Shown here piece after piece: positions 6,055-12,159 of a DNA stretch of 14,079 bases. The stretch spans positions 1-14,079 of the forward strand of contig JAJBVC010000216.1 of NCBI GenBank assembly GCA_020860025.1, given 5' to 3'. The notes under the pieces are model-generated. The model was given only the letters and a program-made list of their open reading frames with translations, was not told where the DNA came from and searched no databases. The stretch comes from Clostridiales bacterium (GTDB taxonomy: Bacteria; Bacillota; Clostridia; Oscillospirales; Acutalibacteraceae). Positions within the stretch are counted from its first letter, which is position 1. Every line of letters begins with the position of its first letter. Both the position numbers and the translations under genes were made by a program.

Positions 6055-6221
6055 TACAGTTTTCTGTCCTTTTCCTGATTGTCATAATGCTTTCCGAGCA
6101 GTTTTTGAACCTTGTAGACCAGTTTCATATCCAAATTGAAAAAATAGACAGAGAATGTTGCGGCAAATAAAACTAAAACCGCAATGCCTGTTTTAATTAG
6201 AGCCAGTGCAAATTTATTCAT
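6054..6221 (-). CDS. 55-residue single-span membrane protein inside the operon
   Basis: An uninterrupted 55-codon frame with ATG at 6221-6219 and TAA at 6056-6054. It begins MNKFALALIKTG, then has a hydrophobic helix (about residues 12-29, rich in V, L, F, A), an aromatic Y-F-F-N-L edge, and a basic amphipathic tail ending Q-E-K-D-R-K-L. The start overlaps the activase stop as TAATG and its stop overlaps the next start as TAATG, so it fits exactly between two genes on the same strand. This dovetailing is strong evidence that it is translated. It could anchor the reductase machinery at the membrane. No family is recognised. Confidence 0.7.
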   Translation of the reverse strand: MNKFALALIKTGIAVLVLFAATFSVYFFNLDMKLVYKVQKLLGKHYDNQEKDRKL

Positions 6222-7012
6222 TATGCCATTCCTTTCTGCCTTGCATACTCAGCGGCACCGAGAGCACCCATAAGCTGCGGGTCTGTGTCAAGGTCAACAA
6301 CCTTAATCTTGAGTACATGCTCAATAGCCTTTTTAAGTCCCTCATTTTTAGCACATCCGCCTGTAAGCGTAATACTGTCGGTAGCGCCTGCTTTTTTAGC
6401 CATAACAAAGCATCTTTTTGCAACCGCAAGCTGAATACCTGCGGCAATTTCATCCATAGGCTTGCCCTCGCCGACGAGTGAAATAACCTCGCTTTCGGCA
6501 AATACAGTACACTGAGCAGTAATAGGAATTGTATTTTTCGCATTGAGAGAAAGCTTGCAAAATTCAGGAAGCGTCATCTCAAACGCATTTGCCATTGCCT
6601 CAAAAAATCTTCCTGTTCCTGCGGCGCATTTGTCGTTCATTGCAAAGTTTTTAACAGTGCCGTCTGTATCAATAGCGATACCTTTTACGTCCTGACCGCC
6701 AATATCAATTATAGCCTTTACATTAGGATTGGTTACGTGAACACCCATTGCGTGACAGCTTATTTCCGAAATGTTTTCATCGGCAAACGGTACCTTGTTT
6801 CTGCCGTAGCCTGTACCGATTAAATAGCTTAAGTCCTTAGCAGAGTTAACATCGCTGATTTTTTTAATAGCCTCGTCAAGCGCAAGCTCGGCACTTGCTA
6901 CAGGATTGATTTTACTTCTGACTGTAGAGTCGGCAAGAATTTTGCCGTTTTCATCTAAAATTACGCATTTTGCATAGGTTGAACCTACGTCGCATCCGCC
7001 AAAATATTTCAT
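6221..7012 (-). CDS. 2-hydroxyacyl-CoA dehydratase activase (BadF/HgdC-type ATPase)
   Basis: A 263-residue ASKHA-fold ATPase of the HgdC/FldI/BadF family. The phosphate-1 loop is GGCDVGSTYAK (5-15). G-T-G-Y-G-R is at 67-71. D-I-G-G-Q-D-V-K (103-110) is the phosphate-2 motif. M-N-D-K-C-A-A-G-T-G-R-F (125-136) and I-T-A-Q-C-T-V-F-A-E-S-E (164-175) carry C129 and C168, which match the two cysteines per subunit that hold the bridging [4Fe-4S] cluster of the homodimer. L-T-G-G-C-A-K-N at 216-223 closes the adenosine site. It would fire single electrons into the partner dehydratase subunits on ATP hydrolysis. I start it at ATG 7012, with GGAAAGG 10 bases upstream; an ATG ten codons earlier has no ribosome site. 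A 61-base gap separates it from the gene before it. Confidence 0.92.
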   Translation of the reverse strand: MKYFGGCDVGSTYAKCVILDENGKILADSTVRSKINPVASAELALDEAIKKISDVNSAKDLSYLIGTGYGRNKVPFADENISEISCHAMGVHVTNPNVKAIIDIGGQDVKGIAIDTDGTVKNFAMNDKCAAGTGRFFEAMANAFEMTLPEFCKLSLNAKNTIPITAQCTVFAESEVISLVGEGKPMDEIAAGIQLAVAKRCFVMAKKAGATDSITLTGGCAKNEGLKKAIEHVLKIKVVDLDTDPQLMGALGAAEYARQKGMA

Positions 7013-7073
7013 ATTTTCATTGCCTTTCCGCCAATATGGCATAAATTATTTTATCGTTTTATTACTGCTTTGC

Positions 7074-8621
7074 TTACCAAGCCATAGTATCGTCAAAATC
7101 AACAAGAGTCGGGTCAACAGGCTCTTCCTGAAGAACTGTCGTCATATACTTGTTAATTTGCTCACGCATATCACGTCTTGATATTGTTCTCGGGTCCATC
7201 AAATCCTGCTGTACCCAAATGAAGCTTACGTTTCTCTCTCTCGCCTGGTCGTCAAAAATACCGTTAAGTCCGTCCATACCCTTGCAGGAAATCTGGTCGT
7301 ACATAATAACCATATCGGCGTTGAATTCATCAACTATTCTCCAAAGCTCGTCAACAACATTTTGATAACCGCCCTTGGTGTGCTTTCTCATCGTCGTTCT
7401 TTGAAGAGTTTTTGCGTAAACGCTCAATGATTTGTCTTGGTCTTCGGTGTCGTACATAATGTACGAAATCATCGTTTCCATATCCATTACAACATTAACG
7501 CCCCAGCAGTTTTCAAGCCAGTTTGCAAGACTTGTGTAATAGTTTGCAGGGCATGACCAAACGATTGCTCTGTGGCGCATTTCTTTAGAAATTTGCTCTT
7601 TCTTTTCGTAGCCCTTCATCATAAGCTTATTAACCTTTTTGTCGCACTTCAAAAAGCGATCGTCAAGTCCGCCGGAAAGATGGAAATAATAAAGTCTGTA
7701 GAGCCAAAATGTAGCACCGGTCATTTGAGGATAATCGGTTTTGTTTATATCCCATTTCTGAAGTTCGTATTCAAGCTCCGTGTTATATCTTTTCATTGCG
7801 CTGAAATATGAATCCCAGTCAAACTTTTCACCCGTTTGTTCCTCAATGAATTTGATACAGCCCTTAACCTCTTCAAGAGCATATTCCTGAACGTCCTCGC
7901 CGTTATATCTGAGCGGTACGTTAAGAACATATGTAGGAAGATTAAATCTTCTGTCAAGATACGATGAATTCATAATTGAACCGTCGCACGGCATATTGCA
8001 GGAGATAAAGCAGGTACCGAACATCGGATAATCGTCATTGATAGCGACGCCTGCTTCAGCGGACGGAAGAGGGCATACATCGGCGGGAACACCGTAGCTT
8101 TCCGTAATATCAAGATAAGGCGGTGTAATCTGCTGGTCAACCATTGACGCAAGGAAAATCGGAATTGTCTGAATCGGAACGAACGTCAGATTCGGGAAGC
8201 CTGCCGCAAGCTCCGTTGAAACAAGCTCATCCATACAAACGATTTTTTTTGACTTTTTATTACCGGGATGAAAATGCTCATCGGCAGTAAACGAAAGGTT
8301 AATTATATCGGTTGTGTGCTTAATTAAAAGGTCAAAATGAAGATGAGCAATTCTAAGGTGAGTACCTCTGAGTCCCTCCGTATGTCTGTCAATAAAAGCG
8401 GGAGCAGAAAGATAGCTTGCCATCCAGCGATAGTTCCATAAGCCCTCGACTGTTGATACAGGAGCTTTCATAACCATTTTAATCATATCTTTCCAGGTTA
8501 TAAGCCATCTGTAATAATCGTAAGCCGTATCTTTTACTCCACGCCATTCACGATGCTTGTAAAGACCTGTTTTATCCTGGTGGAGCTTTCCTAAATTTTT
8601 GGGCCAATGCTTTTTAGCCAT
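7074..8621 (-). CDS. 2-hydroxyacyl-CoA dehydratase family subunit (HgdA-like, N-terminally extended)
   Basis: A 515-residue member of the HgdA/HgdB superfamily, roughly 100 residues longer than usual because of an N-terminal extension rich in aromatic and basic residues (about 1-100). The typical core follows: V-P-A-D-V-C183-P-L-P-S-A-E-A-G, then N-M-P-C212-D-G and a P-T-Y-V-L-N-V-P-L-R-Y strand, a second Rossmann half with A-I-V-W-S-C357-P-A-N, and M-Y-D-Q-I-S-C446-K-G. C183, C212 and C446 have the spacing (29 and 234) expected of the three cluster cysteines of a subunit. An AGGAGG-type site precedes the ATG, which overlaps the previous stop as TAATG. It would pair with the 399-residue subunit to form the ATP-driven reductase. 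The substrate is unknown; no CoA-transferase or acyl-CoA gene is nearby. Confidence 0.86.
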   Translation of the reverse strand: MAKKHWPKNLGKLHQDKTGLYKHREWRGVKDTAYDYYRWLITWKDMIKMVMKAPVSTVEGLWNYRWMASYLSAPAFIDRHTEGLRGTHLRIAHLHFDLLIKHTTDIINLSFTADEHFHPGNKKSKKIVCMDELVSTELAAGFPNLTFVPIQTIPIFLASMVDQQITPPYLDITESYGVPADVCPLPSAEAGVAINDDYPMFGTCFISCNMPCDGSIMNSSYLDRRFNLPTYVLNVPLRYNGEDVQEYALEEVKGCIKFIEEQTGEKFDWDSYFSAMKRYNTELEYELQKWDINKTDYPQMTGATFWLYRLYYFHLSGGLDDRFLKCDKKVNKLMMKGYEKKEQISKEMRHRAIVWSCPANYYTSLANWLENCWGVNVVMDMETMISYIMYDTEDQDKSLSVYAKTLQRTTMRKHTKGGYQNVVDELWRIVDEFNADMVIMYDQISCKGMDGLNGIFDDQARERNVSFIWVQQDLMDPRTISRRDMREQINKYMTTVLQEEPVDPTLVDFDDTMAW

Positions 8622-9820
8622 TATGCTTTACCCTCCTTTGCCTTTTGAATTTTTTTAATTTCAAGACTTTCAACAAAAGCCTGTATTCTTGTTCTCAGCT
8701 GACCCGACGCACTAGCCGTGTACTGACGGTCAACCGTTACCGACGGAATACCGAAATCCTGTGTCATAACCTGTGACGCAAGCGCTCTTTCATAGCCCCA
8801 GTATTCACAGAACTTTATCTGTTCGTAAACAACACCGTCTGCGTGGTATTCCTCAACGAGCTGCTTAACGTAATCACGTCTGCCGTGTACCTTTTCTCTG
8901 CTCATAAAACGTGGACACTGGCTCGTGTTAAGATAATGAAGACAAATTTGTTCAAGAACATCGCCGTCGTCGGTAAGTTTAATTTCCTGTCTTCCGGGCA
9001 GAGCTCCGAAGCAAAAACGATCTGCAACAACGAGCGCACCGGACTCTTCAAACAACTTTGTAAAATCGGGGTCGTCCATTTCAGAACCTACTACGACAAC
9101 CTTTGCCCTGAAATTCTTTTTTTCGTCAGGCTCTCTCGTTTTAAGCTCTTCGGCTGTTTCTCTCAGCTTGTCAATAATAAGATATTTCGGACAACAGTAT
9201 GTAACAAGATTGAGTACATGATATTCGTATCCTGTAATTCGTGGATTGTCCTCTTTCCTGTATTCGCCTATTTCGGTTATAAGACGGCAGACCTCATTAT
9301 GTTCTTCAACAGCTTTTCGCATTGCCTGCTCGCTTATGTCGGTGCCGTAAACCTCGTGAAGCTTGTCAAGCACTTTAAGCTGAAGCTGATTTTTGTAATG
9401 CTTAACCGTATGCGGTTCAACCTTGAAAGGAGCGTCAACAAATGTTGTGAAAAACTTATCGTTATCAACAAGATGAAGCAAATCAAAATGCTCAATGCAC
9501 CTGTTCATTTCCGAGCAGGTTTCAGAGCCGATAAAAGCGGAAAGAAAATTATATCCGCCCTCAATTCCTCTTTCAAGCAGTGCTTTTGAATAGCCACAGA
9601 GGTAAGAACTTAAATAATATGTAGCAATATCCATCGAACCTGTTCTCGGCGCTCTGAGCCTGACCGAAAAACAATCGTCAAGATTAAGCAGTACCTCAGG
9701 AATATGATAACAGGTGTAGGCAAGAGCCTTTTTGCCGTTGGAAGTTGCCTGCTGAACAAGCTCGTTATTAGCCTCTTGCAGCAGGTCTTCAAAATAAATA
9801 AGATGCTTTAAATCTTTCAT
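8621..9820 (-). CDS. 2-hydroxyacyl-CoA dehydratase family subunit (HgdB-like / double-cubane type)
   Basis: A 399-residue protein of standard length for the HgdB (D-component) family. Early motifs: A-Y-T-C37-Y-H-I-P-E-V-L-L, matching the G-x-x-C-x-x-x-P-E-E-L-I start of the fold. Then Y-L-C75-G-Y and G-S-E-T-C102-S-E-M. The second domain has V-V-G-S-E-M-D-D-P-D (243-252), G-A-L-V-V-A-D-R-F-C270, I-K-F-C338-E-Y-W-G, and the terminal G-Q-L-R-T-R-I-Q-A-F-V-E motif (373-384). C75, C102 and C338 are the best cluster-ligand candidates. It starts directly after the CooC-like stop (TAA then ATG), with GAGG about 9 bases upstream. Double-cubane cluster reductases use this same fold to reduce small molecules, so an actual dehydratase function should not be assumed. 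Confidence 0.88.
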   Translation of the reverse strand: MKDLKHLIYFEDLLQEANNELVQQATSNGKKALAYTCYHIPEVLLNLDDCFSVRLRAPRTGSMDIATYYLSSYLCGYSKALLERGIEGGYNFLSAFIGSETCSEMNRCIEHFDLLHLVDNDKFFTTFVDAPFKVEPHTVKHYKNQLQLKVLDKLHEVYGTDISEQAMRKAVEEHNEVCRLITEIGEYRKEDNPRITGYEYHVLNLVTYCCPKYLIIDKLRETAEELKTREPDEKKNFRAKVVVVGSEMDDPDFTKLFEESGALVVADRFCFGALPGRQEIKLTDDGDVLEQICLHYLNTSQCPRFMSREKVHGRRDYVKQLVEEYHADGVVYEQIKFCEYWGYERALASQVMTQDFGIPSVTVDRQYTASASGQLRTRIQAFVESLEIKKIQKAKEGKA

Positions 9821-10582
9821 TTACAGTACCTCAATCTTTTTGAGAGCTTCCCGAACGCCTTTTACAACGTTTGAATCATCGGGAAGATTAAATATATTTT
9901 TACCCTGAATGTCAAATACAGATAAGTTTTTGTCCTCAGGAATGTAGCTTAATACCTCAATGCCGTTTGTGTCAATGTAATCCTTTAGGGATTCATCAGC
10001 CATTCTGTTGACTATGGCACCGATTTTTTCATACATAACAAGCTCATCGGCAACACTCTTTATAGTGTTTATTACCTGACATCCCTTTTTGCTCGGGTCA
10101 GTAATCAGAAGAAGATGAGTAACCTTTTCCATAACTCGGCGGTTAATTTGTTCAATTCCGGCTTCACCGTCAATTACCACATAATCAAATTCGTTTGAAA
10201 GTATGGAAATAACCTCTTTGAGATAAGAATTGATTTTGCAGTAGCATCCCGCTGTTTCAGGTCTGCCGACGGCAATAAATGAGTAACCGTCAGTTTCAAC
10301 AAGCGCATCGAAGATACGATATTTAGCCTCGCCCAAAAGCTCAACCGCACCACGTGTATCTCCTTCATCGACAGATGCAATAATTTCCTTGCGAATATCA
10401 TCTATCGTCATTTTTACATCAATTCCGAGTGCTGTGGAAAGTCCTACGGCAGGGTCGGCGTCAATCGCCAGTATTTTTTTGTCGGGATATTTTTCAACCA
10501 GACAGCGTACAATTGTAGCGGATAGGGAAGTTTTACCAACACCGCCTTTGCCTGCAACGGCAATAATTGTAGATTTATTCAT
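9821..10582 (-). CDS. CooC/AcsF-type nickel-insertion P-loop ATPase
   Basis: A 253-residue MinD/SIMIBI-class ATPase. The deviant Walker A is GKGGVGKT (11-18) with signature lysine K12. The switch I motif D-A-D-P is at 41-44. Walker B is V-V-I-D-G-E-A-G (135-142). The segment V-G-R-P-E-T-A-G-C113-Y-C115 is the CooC hallmark: in characterised CooC the CXC pair at the dimer interface binds nickel (or zinc) to be loaded into CO dehydrogenase, and AcsF does the same for acetyl-CoA synthase. No CO dehydrogenase is present here. The natural client in this operon is either the ACS-like protein or the double-cubane subunits. ATG 10582 is chosen because a TATAAT box lies at 10602-10607, which rules out the TTG at 10612. 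It is the first gene of the operon. Confidence 0.88.
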   Translation of the reverse strand: MNKSTIIAVAGKGGVGKTSLSATIVRCLVEKYPDKKILAIDADPAVGLSTALGIDVKMTIDDIRKEIIASVDEGDTRGAVELLGEAKYRIFDALVETDGYSFIAVGRPETAGCYCKINSYLKEVISILSNEFDYVVIDGEAGIEQINRRVMEKVTHLLLITDPSKKGCQVINTIKSVADELVMYEKIGAIVNRMADESLKDYIDTNGIEVLSYIPEDKNLSVFDIQGKNIFNLPDDSNVVKGVREALKKIEVL

Positions 10583-10601
10583 TTTTTCATCACCGTTCTC
10601 T

Positions 10602-10630
10602 ATTATACACAAAAAAGATTGTTAAATCAA
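10602..10630 (-). promoter_or_regulatory. Sigma-A-type promoter of the six-gene reductase operon
   Basis: On the - strand, TTGATT (10625-10630) and a perfect TATAAT (10602-10607) are spaced 17 bases apart. Transcription should begin near 10595, leaving a leader of only about 13 bases that contains GGTGAT as the ribosome site. No other clear promoter was seen inside the operon. Confidence 0.75.
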
Positions 10631-10631
10631 T

Positions 10632-10654
10632 AACAATGTACGAAAACAATGCAC
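10632..10654. promoter_or_regulatory. Direct repeat next to the -35 box, candidate activator site
   Basis: AACAATGTAC (10632-10641) and AACAATGCAC (10645-10654) differ at one base, are 13 bases apart start to start, and begin one base upstream of the operon -35 box. This is the usual placement for a transcriptional activator working on a weak -35. The binding protein is unknown. Confidence 0.4.
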
Positions 10655-10693
10655 AAAATGTTTCTTTTTTGTCTAAAAAACAATAAAAAGGTA

Positions 10694-10722
10694 TTGACAT
10701 ATTATAAAAACAGTGCTATGTT
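10694..10722 (+). promoter_or_regulatory. Promoter of the HMA-domain gene
   Basis: A perfect TTGACA (10694-10699), a 17-base spacer and TATGTT (10717-10722). Transcription should start near 10729, one base before the palindromic operator. The promoter is divergent from that of the reductase operon, with about 63 bases between their -35 boxes. Confidence 0.75.
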
Positions 10723-10729
10723 AGCATTA

Positions 10730-10745
10730 GTTAGTCAAGACTAAC
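10730..10745. promoter_or_regulatory. Perfect palindromic operator GTTAGTC-AA-GACTAAC
   Basis: A perfect 7+7 inverted repeat with a 2-base centre covers the predicted transcription start and the first transcribed bases. The half-site GTTAG resembles that of DtxR/IdeR/MntR-type metalloregulators, which would fit metal-responsive repression of the HMA gene. The assignment to that family is an inference. Confidence 0.62.
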
Positions 10746-10767
10746 ATATATTTTAGGAGATGATTTT

Positions 10768-11022
10768 TTGACAAAGTATACACTTAAAATTGACGGAATG
10801 ATGTGCGGTATGTGCGAATCTCATATCTGCGATTGCGTGCGAAACAATTTTTCGGTAAAAAAAGTAACCGCTTCACATTCTAAAGGTGAATGTGTAATTT
10901 TAGCCGAAAGCCTCAATGAGGATGAGCTGATAAAAAAGATTGACGAAACAGGCTATAAGCTCGTTTCAATATCATCGGTACCGTACGAGAAAAAAGGTTT
11001 TTTTTCATCTTTCAAAAAATAA
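10768..11022 (+). CDS. Heavy-metal-associated (HMA) domain protein
   Basis: An 84-residue ferredoxin-like metal-binding protein. The HMA motif is G-M-M-C13-G-M-C16, as in CopZ-type copper chaperones. Two more cysteines follow at once (C21 and C23, in H-I-C-D-C), which standard HMA domains lack, and C42 is in the next strand. The C-terminus is basic and aromatic (K-K-G-F-F-S-S-F-K-K), possibly membrane-touching. The start is TTG at 10768, supported by an AGGAG site 8 bases upstream and by the T-Y-T-L-K-I-D-G first strand. It is a single-gene unit between a strong promoter and a terminator. No metal ATPase is adjacent, so the partner and the metal (copper or another soft metal) are unknown. Confidence 0.87.
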   Translation: MTKYTLKIDGMMCGMCESHICDCVRNNFSVKKVTASHSKGECVILAESLNEDELIKKIDETGYKLVSISSVPYEKKGFFSSFKK

Positions 11023-11024
11023 TT

Positions 11025-11067
11025 AAAACCGCTCCGTTAAGCAGTAATGCCTAAAGGTGCGGTTTTT
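11025..11067 (+). terminator. Intrinsic terminator after the HMA gene
   Basis: AAAACCGCTCC (11025-11035) pairs with GGTGCGGTTTT (11056-11066), with one mismatch, a 20-base loop and a T-run. It begins 2 bases after the HMA stop codon. Confidence 0.82.
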
Positions 11068-11121
11068 AGTTAATAAATACAGGCAGCTTTAAATCGGCTT
11101 TTTGTTAGGAGAAGGCAATAA

Positions 11122-11196
11122 ATGCTGTATTTTAAGGTGAAAAACGGCTTTAAAGTATATATAAATAAATCATTTTTATTGACAACAACCTACTAA
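11122..11196 (+). CDS. Possible 24-residue small ORF with a good ribosome site
   Basis: An ATG at 11122 has AGGAG 10 bases upstream (11107-11111) and opens a 24-codon frame to TAA at 11194. The peptide is basic, with Lys, Tyr and Phe, and ends T-T-T-Y. The frame overlaps the promoter of the phosphatase gene. It could be a small peptide or a chance frame; only the ribosome site supports it, and no promoter for it was found. The rest of the 11068-11213 spacer holds nothing else that I recognise. Confidence 0.25.
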   Translation: MLYFKVKNGFKVYINKSFLLTTTY

Positions 11197-11207
11197 TAAA
11201 ATATCAT
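11179..11207 (+). promoter_or_regulatory. Promoter giving a leaderless phosphatase mRNA
   Basis: TTGACA (11179-11184), a 17-base spacer and TATCAT (11202-11207). With the usual 6-7 base discriminator, transcription starts at or next to the A of the phosphatase ATG at 11214. Confidence 0.7.
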
Positions 11208-11213
11208 ATAACT

Positions 11214-11678
11214 ATGATTAAGATTATGTTTGTATGCCACGGGAACATTTGTCGTTCGCCGATGGCGGAATTTGTATTAAAAGATATGGTTAAGCGCAGA
11301 GGTTTGGAGAATGACTTTGTTATTGCCTCTTCCGCAACAAGTACCGAGGAAATATGGAACGGTGTGGGTAATCCTGTTTATCCTCCCGCAAAGGCTGTTC
11401 TTGAAAGTCACGGTATTGACCCGAGCGGTAAAAGAGCCGTTCAGCTTAAAGCAAGTGACTACGATAAATATGATTTGTTCATCGGTATGGATAGCGCCAA
11501 TATCCGCAATATGAAGCGTATTCTCGGCGGAGATAAGCACGGCAAAATCCATAAGTTAATGGAGTACACAGGCAGCAGTGCCGATGTTTCCGACCCTTGG
11601 TATACACGTGATTTTGACAGGTGTTATAAGGATATTTATGTAGGTTGTCAAGCCTTGCTTGAGTGGTTGGGCAAATGA
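11214..11678 (+). CDS. Low-molecular-weight protein-tyrosine phosphatase
   Basis: A 154-residue enzyme of standard LMW-PTP length. The catalytic loop C8-H-G-N-I-C-R14-S near the N-terminus is the C-x5-R-S signature, with C8 as nucleophile, and D127-P in S-D-P-W-Y is the general acid. A-E-F-V (18-21) and the D-L-F-I-G-M-D strand (87-93) are also typical. It hydrolyses phosphotyrosine (or phosphoarginine in some Firmicutes) on cytoplasmic proteins. Such enzymes often act on kinases of capsule synthesis, but none is adjacent. The ATG at 11214 is required for the first beta strand, yet no ribosome site precedes it, and the promoter sits so close that the mRNA should be leaderless. The DUF188 gene follows after 27 bases, probably on the same transcript. 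Confidence 0.94.
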   Translation: MIKIMFVCHGNICRSPMAEFVLKDMVKRRGLENDFVIASSATSTEEIWNGVGNPVYPPAKAVLESHGIDPSGKRAVQLKASDYDKYDLFIGMDSANIRNMKRILGGDKHGKIHKLMEYTGSSADVSDPWYTRDFDRCYKDIYVGCQALLEWLGK

Positions 11679-11705
11679 TAAATCATTGGTAAAAGTATGT
11701 AAATT

Positions 11706-12137
11706 ATGAAAATATTAATTGACGCAGACGGTTGTCCTGTTGTAAAGCAGACAATCGAGATAGCAAAAGAGAATAAAATCGAGGTTATTGTGTTTTGCGA
11801 CACAAGCCATATTATAAACAGCGATTACGCAGAAACCGTAACAGTTTCAAAGGGCGCTGACAGTGTAGATTTTGTACTTGTTAATCGGGTCAGCCAAGGA
11901 GATATTGTTGTTACGCAGGATTACGGACTTTCCGCAATGGTGCTTTCAAAAGGTGGCAAACCTATAACGCAAAACGGACTTGTAATCAATGACAGCAACC
12001 TGACAATGCTTCTTACCTCAAGGTACGAATCGAAGAAAGCAAGAATGGCAGGCGTACACCTGAAAGGGCCAAAGAAAAGAACCAATGAAAACGATAAAGC
12101 CTTCATTGATTCTCTGAATAAATTATTAAAGAAATAA
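11706..12137 (+). CDS. DUF188 / UPF0178 family protein (YaiI/YqxD-like)
   Basis: A 143-residue member of the YaiI/YqxD (UPF0178) family, of normal length. The N-terminus M-K-I-L-I-D-A-D-G-C-P-V is the hallmark, followed by H-I-I-N-S-D and the D-I-V-V-T-Q-D-Y-G-L-S-A strand-loop near residues 66-77. A G-P-K-K-R-T segment and a lysine-rich tail end the protein. The pattern of aspartates resembles PIN-like nuclease folds, so a nucleic-acid-related role is possible, but no function is established that I know of. No strong ribosome site is visible before the ATG. It is downstream of the phosphatase and converges on the catalase gene, with only 22 bases between stops and no hairpin. Confidence 0.9.
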   Translation: MKILIDADGCPVVKQTIEIAKENKIEVIVFCDTSHIINSDYAETVTVSKGADSVDFVLVNRVSQGDIVVTQDYGLSAMVLSKGGKPITQNGLVINDSNLTMLLTSRYESKKARMAGVHLKGPKKRTNENDKAFIDSLNKLLKK

Positions 12138-12159
12138 GTTAGTATAAAATCAAATTGAA

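Noticed and set aside
8843..9589. Long (248-codon) + strand frame opposite the HgdB-like gene
   Set aside because: It is antisense to a motif-complete gene, has no ribosome site or promoter, and its composition (Lys/Phe/Asn/Val-rich without motifs) is that of a codon-bias shadow.
8621..9820. Assignment as a genuine 2-hydroxyglutaryl- or lactoyl-CoA dehydratase
   Set aside because: Fold and cysteines match the family, but no CoA-transferase, electron-transfer flavoprotein or acyl-CoA gene is nearby, and the family includes non-dehydratase reductases, so a substrate name is not supported.
12138..12159. Terminator between the convergent DUF188 and CotJC-like genes
   Set aside because: The 22-base spacer has no inverted repeat or T-run; transcripts probably overlap.
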